Shown: positions 50,957 to 60,002, numbered from the stretch's first letter. The stretch is DNA of 64,000 nucleotides from Chryseobacterium piscicola (GCF_900156685.1 NZ_FTOJ01000009.1:62001-126000), one strand, 5' to 3'. Numbers and translations are program-made. The notes: generated by a model not told the origin, from the sequence alone.

Positions 50957-51796
50957 ATGAAAAAATTGTTTCTAAAATCACTCTTATTATTAATAGGGGT
51001 TAATAGTTTTGCGCAGAGCGGATCTGTAGGGATTGGCACTTCAACACCGAATTCTTCTGCCATCCTGGATTTAGTAACTTCTGACAGAAGTTTAATGATT
51101 CCGAAGATTTCTCTCAACGAAAATAATATCTCCGACTATAGTTTTATGGCTGCCAAGCCTACGGTTTCTTTGCTTGTTTACAATACCAACCAAAATTTTC
51201 CGGGAGGCAAAGGTTTGTATTATTGGGAAGGTACAAAATGGATATTTTATTTTAATTCTGCTAACATTAATTTACTGCTGGGAATTACCAAATATTATTC
51301 TAAAATATATTCCGGAGTTTCTACCAACAATTATCCTGCTGATGCTACGTCTGTTGCGTTCTTTACAAACGGTACTACCATCTCTTCACCATGGGTAGAA
51401 GTTACAGATCCGTCGCCATTTACTTTTTCTATTGAAAGACCAGAAAATAATGCCGTTATCACTTTTACGGGAATGTTACAGCTGAATAACGCTTCGTCAA
51501 GCAGTGCCAGTGTGACCTACGGTTTGGGAATATTTGTAGATGATAAACTGATTTCTTCCAAGTCTGCTTCTTTAAATGTTGATAACACGTGTGCATTTCA
51601 AGAATTTACCATTACAGGTCTTGTGGACGACCTTACCGTGGGTAATCACACAATAAGATTGGCGGTAATGAACAGATCTAGTACCACTACCACTACAATC
51701 AGTTATGGAAAAAAAGGAGCGAGCTGCAGCAATATTTCAGATGATGAAGCAAGAATTAGCGCCATTGTACTAGTTAACCAACCATTACCTTATTAA
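50957..51796 (+). CDS. Secreted protein of unknown function, paralog B of three
   Basis: A 279-residue paralog. The signal peptide is MKKLFLKSLLLLIGVNSFA (before Q20), then GSVGIGTSTPNSSAILDL. The N-terminal module (KISLNENN, LLVYNTNQNF, LYYWEGTKWIF) and the C-terminal beta half (GLGIFVDDKLISSKS, LTVGNHTIRLAVMNRSS) correspond segment by segment to its two neighbours. A Cys pair near the end (CAFQEF ... CSNISDDEA) is shared with paralog C. The start at 50957 is preferred over an upstream in-frame Met (50894) that lies inside the previous gene and would destroy the signal peptide. No T9SS signal. The role is unknown. Confidence 0.65.
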   Translation: MKKLFLKSLLLLIGVNSFAQSGSVGIGTSTPNSSAILDLVTSDRSLMIPKISLNENNISDYSFMAAKPTVSLLVYNTNQNFPGGKGLYYWEGTKWIFYFNSANINLLLGITKYYSKIYSGVSTNNYPADATSVAFFTNGTTISSPWVEVTDPSPFTFSIERPENNAVITFTGMLQLNNASSSSASVTYGLGIFVDDKLISSKSASLNVDNTCAFQEFTITGLVDDLTVGNHTIRLAVMNRSSTTTTTISYGKKGASCSNISDDEARISAIVLVNQPLPY

Positions 51797-51803
51797 ATTG
51801 AAG

Positions 51804-52637
51804 ATGAAAAATATATTTAAAATCATAGCGTTGTTTTTTTTACCTAACTTCCTGTTTTCGCAGGTTGTGATGACAGACAGAACAGAACCCATCTTAGACG
51901 GAACCGCAATCTTGAAGCTAGACTCTGATCAAAAAGGCGTTTTGCTACCTAGAATTTCTCTTTCCTCAAATGTGGATATTGCAACCGTGGAATCGCCTCA
52001 GAACGGAAGTATTGTTTTCAATACAAATTCTACAACTACGTTGCCGGAAACAGTTGCCTACTTTGATAATAGCAAATGGAACGCGTTGCTCACGAAAGAC
52101 CAAATTCTTCCAAAGTTAGATCTGGTGAATACCAGTTCTGTCTCTTCTGCAGGAAATATTAGCGTTACAGGCTTCATTGCGGGAGCAATTACCTTAGGAA
52201 GTGGTACAACCAACTGGACCTCATTGGGAATTACAGATACTAAAACATTCACAAGAACTAATAACTCATTCGCTTTTACACTAGAAGGTATGGCACAGCT
52301 GGATAGAGCATCAGATAGCTACTTTCAATATGCTGTAGGTGTATTTGTTGATGATAAATTGGTGGTTGTAAGAAAATACCACAAGCAGAAGGAAGATTTT
52401 ACCTGCTCTTGGCATAAATTTGTGCTTAATGGTGTAGTAAATAATTTAACAGTAGGAAGCCATACAATCAAAGTAATGGCAAGAAATATAGCGTCATCAT
52501 CCGGTAGTTCTACACAGAAAATTATTTACGGCGGTGTTGCACAAAGCTCAAATACAGGAAATCCGTCATGTGACAATATGAGTGATTTTCTATCTAAAAT
52601 CTCCTTAAATACCACAGTTGTGGAATCTATAAACTAA
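51804..52637 (+). CDS. Secreted protein of unknown function, paralog C of three
   Basis: A 277-residue third paralog with signal peptide MKNIFKIIALFFLPNFLFS (before Q20). An N-terminal KGVLLPRISLSSN and IVFNTNSTT module leads to a C-terminal half with AVGVFVDDKLVVVRKYH, CSWHKF, LTVGSHTIKVMARN and a closing CDNMSDFLSKISL. A TTG two codons upstream (51798) is an alternative start. It lacks the VGIGT motif of the other two, reading VVMTDRTEP after the signal. It ends before an intrinsic terminator that closes the operon. Possible roles: surface structural subunits or a hetero-oligomeric lectin; this is inference. Confidence 0.65.
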   Translation: MKNIFKIIALFFLPNFLFSQVVMTDRTEPILDGTAILKLDSDQKGVLLPRISLSSNVDIATVESPQNGSIVFNTNSTTTLPETVAYFDNSKWNALLTKDQILPKLDLVNTSSVSSAGNISVTGFIAGAITLGSGTTNWTSLGITDTKTFTRTNNSFAFTLEGMAQLDRASDSYFQYAVGVFVDDKLVVVRKYHKQKEDFTCSWHKFVLNGVVNNLTVGSHTIKVMARNIASSSGSSTQKIIYGGVAQSSNTGNPSCDNMSDFLSKISLNTTVVESIN

Positions 52638-52979
52638 CTTTCATTTCCAACTTTTACTTTAGATGGAGCTGCTTTTGGGTAGCTTCATTTTTGTAAAAAA
52701 ATTGAAATTGGAACATAGTATAATTTTCTATTATATTTGATGAAATATTTTTTAATGATTTAAAAAAGAAAAAGACATATAAACTTTAGCGTTACTAAAA
52801 GTTTCTTTTGGGATAAAACTTCGACAATTTTATTACGTAGAAAGAAACAGTTTAGGGATGCGTCTGCAAAGGCGTGTCCTCTGCTGTTTTTTCAATTCTG
52901 CGTGGGTTCGTCGAAGTACCTTTCCTGAAAAGAATAAAATGTTGCAGAGTGACACGTTCTTTTTCATTAAGCAGGCAAA
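52638..52979. other. Intergenic boundary upstream of the type III RM locus
   Basis: 342 bases. It begins with the operon terminator (listed), then about 130 bases of AT-rich DNA. A less AT-rich stretch at about 52855-52960 (gatgcgtctgcaaaggcgtg, ctgcgtgggttcgtcgaagt, gttgcagagtgacacgttc) has no ORF. No TAnnTTTG box is found near the mod start. The composition change suggests a repeat remnant or an insertion boundary. Confidence 0.4.
52664..52692 (+). terminator. Intrinsic terminator of the three-paralog secreted operon
   Basis: Stem tggagct (52664-52670) / agcttca (52681-52687, one G-T pair), then T5. Confidence 0.65.
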
Positions 52980-54938
52980 ATGAAACTATACCAAACCCTC
53001 GAATCCCAACTTAAAAAAGAACCCAATTATGTTTCCGATAACGGCGAGCTTAAAAAATGGGTGGTTCTCAATAAAGCTCAAAATTTTGATGAAGAATTAA
53101 TTGGATTGTTGTTAGACAGTCCTGATTTGAAACAAAAATTTTTCCTTGAAGTTAAAAGCACTTTAATTTTTAAACAAAATCTTTTCATTCAATTTCTTGA
53201 ACAGAAAAATTATCTTAACGACAGTTACACTCAATTCAAAAATAAAGTAGGCTTATCTATTGACGGTAAATATCTGAAACAACGCAATGAAGTGGCGCTG
53301 GTTTGGCCATTTAAAGATTGTATTTTGGAAGGTGGACAAAGCCGTGAAGAAGATAAAAGGGAAGAGATTTTCTTTAACGAAACTTTAGCTCAGGACGAAA
53401 TTACTGAACTTCTTGACCCAAAAGTTATTACAAATGCCAAACGATTTGATAAAGATGGAGAAAAAGATTTCAGCCAATTTAATCGAAATGAAAACGGAAC
53501 TATTACAGATAATCTAATCATCAAAGGAAATAATCTTCTCGCATTGCATTCTCTAAAGAAAGAATTTGCTGGAAAAGTGAAGTTGATTTATATCGATCCG
53601 CCTTATAATACGGGTAGCGATTCTTTTAACTACAACGATTCTTTTAATCAATCAACTTGGTTAACGTTTATGAAAAATAGAATTGAAGGAGCTGAAAGAT
53701 TACTGTCTTCTCAAGGAGTTTTTTTAGTTCAATGTTCATTTCATCAATATGCTTATTTAAAAGTTTTAATGGATGATTTATTTGAGAAACATTTATGCGA
53801 TTTCAATATTCAAGTTAGACATCCTGCAAGAGCATTAACCGGAGATAAGGAGTTTAATGATATAATTGAGTATATTCTAATTTACACGAATGATAAAGGT
53901 AAAAAAATGCCATTTGTTGAAGAGCAAAAAACAATTGATGATTACATATTACAAATTGAATTGAATGAAGATGCAAAGCCCGAAATAATTAAATGTGGTT
54001 CCAAAGAGGTAGAGGTTTACTTACCTAATCAATACAAAGTTGTTTCAGTTCCGCCAAGTAAAGAAGGTTTGAAAAAAATTAGTATTCGTGGTTCGATACG
54101 TGAGAAAAATAGCAGTGGTAGATTTTTTGTGAAATTTTTAGAAAATCTAACTCATTATCCTCCAGAAACAATATTCAAAGTTCCTGATATGGGAGATGAT
54201 TTTGAAAATCATAGATTTTTTTATTCAGCACCGAACGGTAAAAAAAATGGCGGGTACTATCAAGGTATGCCAACAAGTAGTGATATTACAAAAAAACAAT
54301 ATCCTAATTTTTACAATTTTGAAAAAGAATATAACAACGTTTCTAAACAAGGTGGCGTTGAATTTAGAAATGGAAAGAAACCTGAAGAGCTTTTGAAATT
54401 TTTAATTCAAATCTTTACTTCATCGAACGATATTGTTCTTGATTATCATCTGGGAAGTGGAACAACCGCTGCTGTGGCTCATAAATTAGGTAGGCAATAT
54501 ATAGGTTTAGAGCAATTGCAAAGTCAAATAGATTTATCAGTACAGCGCATAAATAATGTAATAAAAGGCGATTCAACAGGAATTTCTAAAGAGGAAGATA
54601 TCAACTGGCAAGGTGGCGGTTCTTTCATATACCTAGAACTCAAAAAATATAATCAAACATTTATCGAAAAAATTGAAGAAGCTCAAGATTCAGAAAATCT
54701 TTTACAAATCTGGGAAGAAATGAAATCTAAATCGTTCCTCAATTACAATGTGGATATCCAAAAACAAGAGCAACATATTGAAGATTTTAAATTGTTAAGT
54801 TTAAATGAACAAAAACAACATCTTTGCGAACTGCTCAACAAAAATCAGTTGTACGTTAATCTATCTTCACTCAACGATGAAAATTTTGAGTGTACAGCGG
54901 AAGAAAAAAATCTGAACCGTGATTTTTACAAGATTTAA
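52980..54938 (+). CDS. mod: Type III restriction-modification methyltransferase (Mod)
   Basis: A 652-residue beta-class N6-adenine DNA methylase. The catalytic motif IV reads IDPPYNTGSDSFNYND (205-220) and precedes the SAM-binding motif DYHLGSGTTAAVAHKLGR (488-505), the order of beta-class Mod proteins. Between them (about 270-470) lies the variable target-recognition region. The N-terminal 120 residues resemble those of type III Mod subunits. Mod recognises a short asymmetric site, methylates one strand and is also needed for restriction with Res. The ATG start is 342 bases from the previous gene. An A8 run at 54240-54247 lies inside the coding sequence. It is followed by a GxxExxY gene and res in one tight unit. 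Confidence 0.92.
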   Translation: MKLYQTLESQLKKEPNYVSDNGELKKWVVLNKAQNFDEELIGLLLDSPDLKQKFFLEVKSTLIFKQNLFIQFLEQKNYLNDSYTQFKNKVGLSIDGKYLKQRNEVALVWPFKDCILEGGQSREEDKREEIFFNETLAQDEITELLDPKVITNAKRFDKDGEKDFSQFNRNENGTITDNLIIKGNNLLALHSLKKEFAGKVKLIYIDPPYNTGSDSFNYNDSFNQSTWLTFMKNRIEGAERLLSSQGVFLVQCSFHQYAYLKVLMDDLFEKHLCDFNIQVRHPARALTGDKEFNDIIEYILIYTNDKGKKMPFVEEQKTIDDYILQIELNEDAKPEIIKCGSKEVEVYLPNQYKVVSVPPSKEGLKKISIRGSIREKNSSGRFFVKFLENLTHYPPETIFKVPDMGDDFENHRFFYSAPNGKKNGGYYQGMPTSSDITKKQYPNFYNFEKEYNNVSKQGGVEFRNGKKPEELLKFLIQIFTSSNDIVLDYHLGSGTTAAVAHKLGRQYIGLEQLQSQIDLSVQRINNVIKGDSTGISKEEDINWQGGGSFIYLELKKYNQTFIEKIEEAQDSENLLQIWEEMKSKSFLNYNVDIQKQEQHIEDFKLLSLNEQKQHLCELLNKNQLYVNLSSLNDENFECTAEEKNLNRDFYKI

Positions 54939-54987
54939 AGATTGTCAGGATTTTTTTCAAATGATTACCTTTAATAAAAACATCAAA

Positions 54988-55422
54988 ATGAATTTGAAAT
55001 ATCTGACAAAAGAACAACAAGACAAAATAACGCATAGCATTATTGGTTGTGCGATGGAGGTCCATAGTGTACTTGGCAATGGTTTTCAGGAAGTAATCTA
55101 TCAAAGGGCTTTATCTATTGAGATGAATTTACGCGAAATTGAACACCAACGGGAATTTGAAATGCCATTGTCTTACAAAAATGTTGATATTGGTAGCCGA
55201 AGAGTTGATTTTTTAGTGATGAACGAAATATCAGTAGAAATAAAAGCAGTTGTAAATCTTGAAGATGTGCATTTGGCACAAGCAATGAATTATTTGGAAG
55301 CATACAATTTACCAACAGGTTTGCTTATAAATTTAGGAGCAAAAAGCCTTCAATTTAAACGATTATTTAATAAATCTTGGAAATCGGCAAATCCCGAAAA
55401 TCAAGGTTCAGACAATTTATAA
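54988..55422 (+). CDS. GxxExxY protein (PD-(D/E)XK nuclease fold) between mod and res
   Basis: A 144-residue protein of the GxxExxY family (PDDEXK_3). Visible: IIGCAMEVHSVLGNGFQEVIY, read in parts, with the namesake G-F-Q-E-V-I-Y, then RRVDFLVMNEISVEIKAV (about 73-90). This carries the Asp and Glu-x-Lys of a PD-(D/E)XK-like core, and LAQAMNYLEAYN and GLLINLGAKSLQFKR at the C-terminus. The first 15-25 codons are uncertain: ATGs at 54961 and 54988 are both possible. I use 54988 because it begins just before the conserved domain. It lies 49 bases after mod and its stop is 3 bases before res, so it is part of the RM operon. The function of the family is not settled; here it may be an accessory to type III RM. 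Confidence 0.82.
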   Translation: MNLKYLTKEQQDKITHSIIGCAMEVHSVLGNGFQEVIYQRALSIEMNLREIEHQREFEMPLSYKNVDIGSRRVDFLVMNEISVEIKAVVNLEDVHLAQAMNYLEAYNLPTGLLINLGAKSLQFKRLFNKSWKSANPENQGSDNL

Positions 55423-55425
55423 ACA

Positions 55426-57978
55426 ATGGCGTTTTTACACGAAATATTCAACAATCCGTTTGCGCGCAAAGCTTTAGCACAGGTTATTTTGCCAAACGGA
55501 ATTACAGATAATTTAAAATTCGGCATTCGTCCGTACCAAGAAGAAGCTTTCAAACGATATTTATATACTGAACAAGAAGATTTTGACGAAAAACCAAATA
55601 AACCACTTCACTTGCTCTTTAATATGGCGACAGGAAGCGGGAAAACCTTGGTTATGGCTGGTTTGATGCTTCATTTGTATGAAAAAGGTTACCGAAATTT
55701 TCTCTTTTTTGTAAACAGCAACAACATTATTCAAAAAACAAAAGACAATTTTCTCAATCCGCAAACGTCTAAATATCTTTTTAATGATAAAGTCGTCATT
55801 AACGGAAAAGAAGTTCTGCTGAAACAGATTGATAATTTTGACGAAGCCGATAGCGAAAATATCAACATCAAATTTACAACGATTCAGCAGTTGCATATTG
55901 ATTTGAATAACACCAAAGAAAATAGCGTTACCTACGAAGATTTTGAAGATAAAAAATTGGTGCTGATTGCAGATGAAGCGCATCATTTAAACAGCGGAAC
56001 AAAAAGCGGAAACCTTTTCGGAAGTTGGGAAGAAACGGTTTTGCAAATCCTTCATCAGAATTTCAACAATATTCTTCTGGAATTTACGGCAACTTTGGAT
56101 TATGAAAGCAGGGAAATCGTCAACAAATACAAAGATAAAGTCATTTATAAATACGACCTGTCGCAATTTAGAACGGATAAATTTTCTAAAGAAATCAATC
56201 TCGTTCGTTCGCTTTATGACGAGAAAGAACGAATTATTCAGGCTTTGATTTTGAATTTATACCGTCAGGAATTGGCAACCATTAACAATATTAATTTAAA
56301 ACCGGTCATTCTTTTTAAAGCGAAGAAAACCATTAAAGAATCCGAACAAAACAAAGATAATTTTCACAAATTGATTGATGAATTTTCTGAAACAATGGCG
56401 GAGAAAATCAAAAAAACTTCTACCGTTCCTATTGTTCAGAAAGCTTTTCAGTTTTTTGAAACCAAAAATATTTCGTTCAATGAAATTGCAAAACGTATTC
56501 AGAATAATTTTCGTGAAGAGAATTGTTTGAGTGCCAATAATGATTCCGAAGCAGAGAAAAACCAGATTTTGCTCAATACTTTGGAAGATGAAAACAACCC
56601 AATTCGTGCCGTATTTGCCGTTCAAAAGCTGAATGAAGGTTGGGATGTTTTGAATTTGTTTGATATAGTAAGACTGTACGAAGACCGTGACGGAAAAGAT
56701 GGAAAACCTGGTAAAACGACACTTTCTGAAGCGCAACTCATTGGTCGTGGTGCAAGGTATTATCCGTTTGCACTAGAAAAAGGCGAAGATAAATTTGTCC
56801 GAAAATATGATGATGACATCGCGAACGATTTGAAAATTTTGGAAGAATTGTATTATCACACCAAAGAAGACAGCCGTTATGTTTCTGAGCTTAAAAAAGC
56901 ATTGGTAGAAACCGGAATTTATGAAGATGATGCCAATCTTGAAACAAAGCAACTGACTTTAAAATTTGATTTCAAAGAATCCGATTTATATAAAAACGGC
57001 TATGTTTTTTCCAATAAAAAATTACCAAAAAATTTTGATAATGTAAAATCTTTCGAAGATTTGGGTGTAAAAAAAACCAATTACAGACATCAGCTTTCTT
57101 CTGGTGGCGGAAGAGTTTCGAGCGTATTTTTTGAATTAGAAAGTCCAGTTTCTTTTGATGAAGTGATAAAATCGAAAGATGTAAAACTTAAAGATATTCA
57201 AAAACACGTCATTCATTATGCCTTAAGTCAAAATCCTTTTTATTATTTTGACAATCTCTCACATTATTTTCCGAACATTAAATCGCTTTCAGATTTTATT
57301 AATGATGAAAATTATTTAGGAAATTTAGAAATAACTTTTCTCGGAAATTACAATCGTCTTCAGGAAATTTCGCATTTCGATTATCTTCAGGCGTTGAATG
57401 GTTTATTACAAAACATCGAAGTTGATATTAAAAACAATTCCACCGAATATGAAGGTTCAGATTATTTTGCAGAACCAATCAGTAAGGTTTTCAGAGATAA
57501 AGAAATTAGAGTAAATAAATATAGTGAAAGAGCAGATGGCCAAGAAAATTTTGTAAAGGAAGAATCCTGGTATGCTTACAATGCTAATTACGGGACCAGT
57601 GAAGAAAAGAAATTTGTAGAATTATTCTCCAGACGTTTTGAAGGTTTCAGCCAAAAATTTGAAAACATTCATCTCATCCGTAATGAAAGAGAGATTAAAA
57701 TTTTCGATAAATATGGTCGTGCGTTTGAACCGGATTTTTTACTCTTTTGCAATGAAAAAGCTAGTCACAAACTCACTTTTCAGGTTTTTATAGAACCCAA
57801 AGGAGCACATTTAATAGGTTATGATAAGTGGAAAGAAAATTTTTTGAAGGAAATAGGAAACGAGCAAAAGTCTATTAAAATTTATACAGATACCTATAAA
57901 ATAACAGCGGTTCCTTTCTATAACTATGGAAATGAAAACGAATTTAAGAAGATTTTAGAAAACACATTCGAAAATTAA
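55426..57978 (+). CDS. res: Type III restriction endonuclease subunit (Res)
   Basis: An 850-residue SF2 helicase/translocase plus nuclease. Motifs: Q-like RPYQEEAF (35-42), Walker A MATGSGKT (67-74), DEAH box at 183-186 (ADEAHHLN), FTATLDY (motif III-like), motif V/VI region (VQKLNEGWDV ... QLIGRGARYYP), and a C-terminal PD-(D/E)XK nuclease with D770 (FEPDFLLF) and E790-x-K792 (FIEPKG). Res cleaves DNA when two unmodified sites meet, using ATP-driven movement. It is full length and not visibly broken. An A8 run lies at 57069-57076. It starts 3 bases after the GxxExxY gene stop. Confidence 0.93.
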   Translation: MAFLHEIFNNPFARKALAQVILPNGITDNLKFGIRPYQEEAFKRYLYTEQEDFDEKPNKPLHLLFNMATGSGKTLVMAGLMLHLYEKGYRNFLFFVNSNNIIQKTKDNFLNPQTSKYLFNDKVVINGKEVLLKQIDNFDEADSENINIKFTTIQQLHIDLNNTKENSVTYEDFEDKKLVLIADEAHHLNSGTKSGNLFGSWEETVLQILHQNFNNILLEFTATLDYESREIVNKYKDKVIYKYDLSQFRTDKFSKEINLVRSLYDEKERIIQALILNLYRQELATINNINLKPVILFKAKKTIKESEQNKDNFHKLIDEFSETMAEKIKKTSTVPIVQKAFQFFETKNISFNEIAKRIQNNFREENCLSANNDSEAEKNQILLNTLEDENNPIRAVFAVQKLNEGWDVLNLFDIVRLYEDRDGKDGKPGKTTLSEAQLIGRGARYYPFALEKGEDKFVRKYDDDIANDLKILEELYYHTKEDSRYVSELKKALVETGIYEDDANLETKQLTLKFDFKESDLYKNGYVFSNKKLPKNFDNVKSFEDLGVKKTNYRHQLSSGGGRVSSVFFELESPVSFDEVIKSKDVKLKDIQKHVIHYALSQNPFYYFDNLSHYFPNIKSLSDFINDENYLGNLEITFLGNYNRLQEISHFDYLQALNGLLQNIEVDIKNNSTEYEGSDYFAEPISKVFRDKEIRVNKYSERADGQENFVKEESWYAYNANYGTSEEKKFVELFSRRFEGFSQKFENIHLIRNEREIKIFDKYGRAFEPDFLLFCNEKASHKLTFQVFIEPKGAHLIGYDKWKENFLKEIGNEQKSIKIYTDTYKITAVPFYNYGNENEFKKILENTFEN

Positions 57979-58008
57979 TATTATTGTTCTCAATATTAAA
58001 AATTTTTG

Positions 58009-58016
58009 TACTTTTG
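58009..58016 (+). promoter_or_regulatory. -7 promoter box TACTTTTG of rpsA
   Basis: Exact TAnnTTTG followed by C, with a TTG (57984-57986) 22 bases upstream. The ATG is 123 bases downstream, a much longer leader than at other genes here. Confidence 0.6.
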
Positions 58017-58139
58017 CACTCACTTTTGTGAACGTACTTTCGGCGAAGTAAAACATTAGCAATTAACAACTTCCATATTTTTCAGGATTCACAGCAAAGC
58101 CGAGGTCTGTAAGAATAGGAATACAAATTTTATTAGAAA
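58017..58139 (+). promoter_or_regulatory. Long rpsA 5' leader, candidate autoregulatory region
   Basis: The 123-base untranslated leader holds a small hairpin (tactt 58035-58039 / aagta 58046-58050) and a possible cggc...gccg long-range pair (58041-58044 with 58099-58102). It ends in an A/T-rich ribosome-binding stretch. S1 genes are autoregulated at the leader in other bacteria; applying that here is inference. Confidence 0.35.
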
Positions 58140-59948
58140 ATGTCAAAAGAGACAAATTCAGCAGAGGTTTTATTAAACCAAAACGTAGCACCAGAACAAT
58201 TTGACTGGGATTCTTTCGAATCTGGTCTTGATGCAGATGCTAGAAAAGAAAAAAGCGATCTTGAAGAAATCTATAATGGATCTCTTAGCAGTTTAAATGA
58301 CAACGACGTTATCACAGGTAAAGTTGTAAGATTAACTGATAAAGAAGCTATCGTAGACATCGATTTCAAATCTGAAGGTGTTATTTCTCTTAACGAATTC
58401 CGTTACAACCCAGGCCTTAAAGTAGGTGATGATGTTGAAGTAATGGTAGACAGAAGAGAAGACAAAACTGGTCAATTACAATTATCTCACAAAAAAGCAA
58501 GAACGCTTAAAGCTTGGGATAGAGTAAACGAACTTCACGAAACTGGAGAAATCGTAAACGGTTTTGTAAAATCTAGAACTAAAGGAGGTATGATCGTTGA
58601 CGTTCACGGTATCGAAGCATTCTTACCAGGTTCTCAAATCGACGTTAAGCCAATTAAAGATTACGATCAGTTCGTAGGAAAAACTATGGAGTTCAAAGTT
58701 GTGAAAATCAACCCTGAGTTCAAAAACGTAGTTGTATCTCACAAAGCATTGATCGAAGCAGATATCGAAGGTCAGAAAAAAGAAATCATCGCACAGCTTG
58801 AAAAAGGTCAGGTTCTTGAAGGTACTGTTAAGAATATTACTTCTTACGGTGTATTCGTAGATCTTGGTGGTGTAGACGGATTGATCCACATTACAGACCT
58901 TTCTTGGTCTAGAGTGAACCATCCATCTGAAATCTTAGAAGACGGACAAACTGTGAAAGTGGTTATCCTAGACTTTGATGACGAGAAAACAAGAATCCAA
59001 TTGGGTATGAAGCAATTAGAAGCTCACCCTTGGGATGCTCTTTCTGCTGACATGAAAGTTGGTGATAAAGTAAAAGGAAAAGTAGTAGTTCTTGCAGATT
59101 ATGGTGCATTCGTAGAGATCGCTCCAGGTGTAGAAGGATTAATTCACGTTTCTGAAATGTCTTGGTCTACTCATTTGAGAAGTGCAGGAGATTTCGTAAA
59201 AGTAGGTGACGAAGTGGAAGCTGAAGTACTTACTTTGGATAGAGAAGATAGAAAAATCTCTCTAGGTATGAAACAATTATCTAAAGATCCTTGGGAAAAT
59301 ATCGAAGCTAAATATCCAGTGAGCTCTGAGCACGTTGGAACTGTAAGAAACTTTACAAACTTCGGTGTATTCGTAGAATTGGAAGAAGGTATCGACGGAT
59401 TGATCTATATCTCAGACCTTTCTTGGACTAAAAAAATCAAGCATCCATCAGAATTCTGTGCAGTAGGTGATAAATTGAATGTTGTAGTTCTTGAGCTAGA
59501 CATCCAGGCTAGAAGATTATCTCTAGGTCACAAGCAATTAACAGAAAACCCTTGGGATAAGTTTGAAACTAAATATGCTGAAGGAACTGTACATACAGGA
59601 TCTGCTGTAGAAGTTCACGATAAAGGTGCTTCTGTACAATTCGAAGATGTTGAAGTAGAAGCATTCTGCCCATCAAGATTATTAGAGAAAGAAGACGGAT
59701 CTAAAATCAAGAAAGGTGAAACTGCTGAGTTCAAAGTAATTGAATTTAACAAAGAATTTAAAAGAGTAGTTGTTTCTCATACAGGAATCTTCAGAGACGA
59801 AGAAAAAAAGAATGCAAGAGAAGCTTCTAACAATAGATCTAATAACAACAATAACACTTCTACTTCTTCTAATAACGAAGAAAGATCAACTTTAGGTGAT
59901 ATTGATGTATTAGCTGAATTGAAAAGAAAAATGGAAGGAGGTAAATAA
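58140..59948 (+). CDS. rpsA: 30S ribosomal protein S1
   Basis: A 602-residue S1 protein with six S1/OB repeats. The conserved VxGxVxxxxxYGxFVDLxxxxGLIHxSxLSW pattern is visible at about residues 225-290, 310-375 and 395-460, with weaker repeats before and after. It binds mRNA at the 30S platform and unfolds leaders, which matters in Bacteroidota because most mRNAs lack Shine-Dalgarno sequences. The C-terminal 40 residues are low-complexity (Asn/Ser-rich). It is followed by a strong terminator. Confidence 0.96.
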   Translation: MSKETNSAEVLLNQNVAPEQFDWDSFESGLDADARKEKSDLEEIYNGSLSSLNDNDVITGKVVRLTDKEAIVDIDFKSEGVISLNEFRYNPGLKVGDDVEVMVDRREDKTGQLQLSHKKARTLKAWDRVNELHETGEIVNGFVKSRTKGGMIVDVHGIEAFLPGSQIDVKPIKDYDQFVGKTMEFKVVKINPEFKNVVVSHKALIEADIEGQKKEIIAQLEKGQVLEGTVKNITSYGVFVDLGGVDGLIHITDLSWSRVNHPSEILEDGQTVKVVILDFDDEKTRIQLGMKQLEAHPWDALSADMKVGDKVKGKVVVLADYGAFVEIAPGVEGLIHVSEMSWSTHLRSAGDFVKVGDEVEAEVLTLDREDRKISLGMKQLSKDPWENIEAKYPVSSEHVGTVRNFTNFGVFVELEEGIDGLIYISDLSWTKKIKHPSEFCAVGDKLNVVVLELDIQARRLSLGHKQLTENPWDKFETKYAEGTVHTGSAVEVHDKGASVQFEDVEVEAFCPSRLLEKEDGSKIKKGETAEFKVIEFNKEFKRVVVSHTGIFRDEEKKNAREASNNRSNNNNNTSTSSNNEERSTLGDIDVLAELKRKMEGGK

Positions 59949-59972
59949 TCTCTAGACAAATTCTTATAAATT

Positions 59973-60002
59973 AACCACCCATTTTTATGGGTGGTTTTTT
60001 TG
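59973..60002 (+). terminator. Intrinsic terminator after rpsA
   Basis: 9-bp stem aaccaccca (59973-59981) / tgggtggtt (59988-59996), then a T run. Confidence 0.9.

Noticed and set aside
52980-57978. RM locus as part of a prophage or integrative element
   Set aside because: No integrase, transposase, att-like direct repeats or tRNA is seen on either side within the window.
58000-58139. tRNA or riboswitch fold in the rpsA leader
   Set aside because: No cloverleaf or known riboswitch consensus could be traced; only small hairpins.
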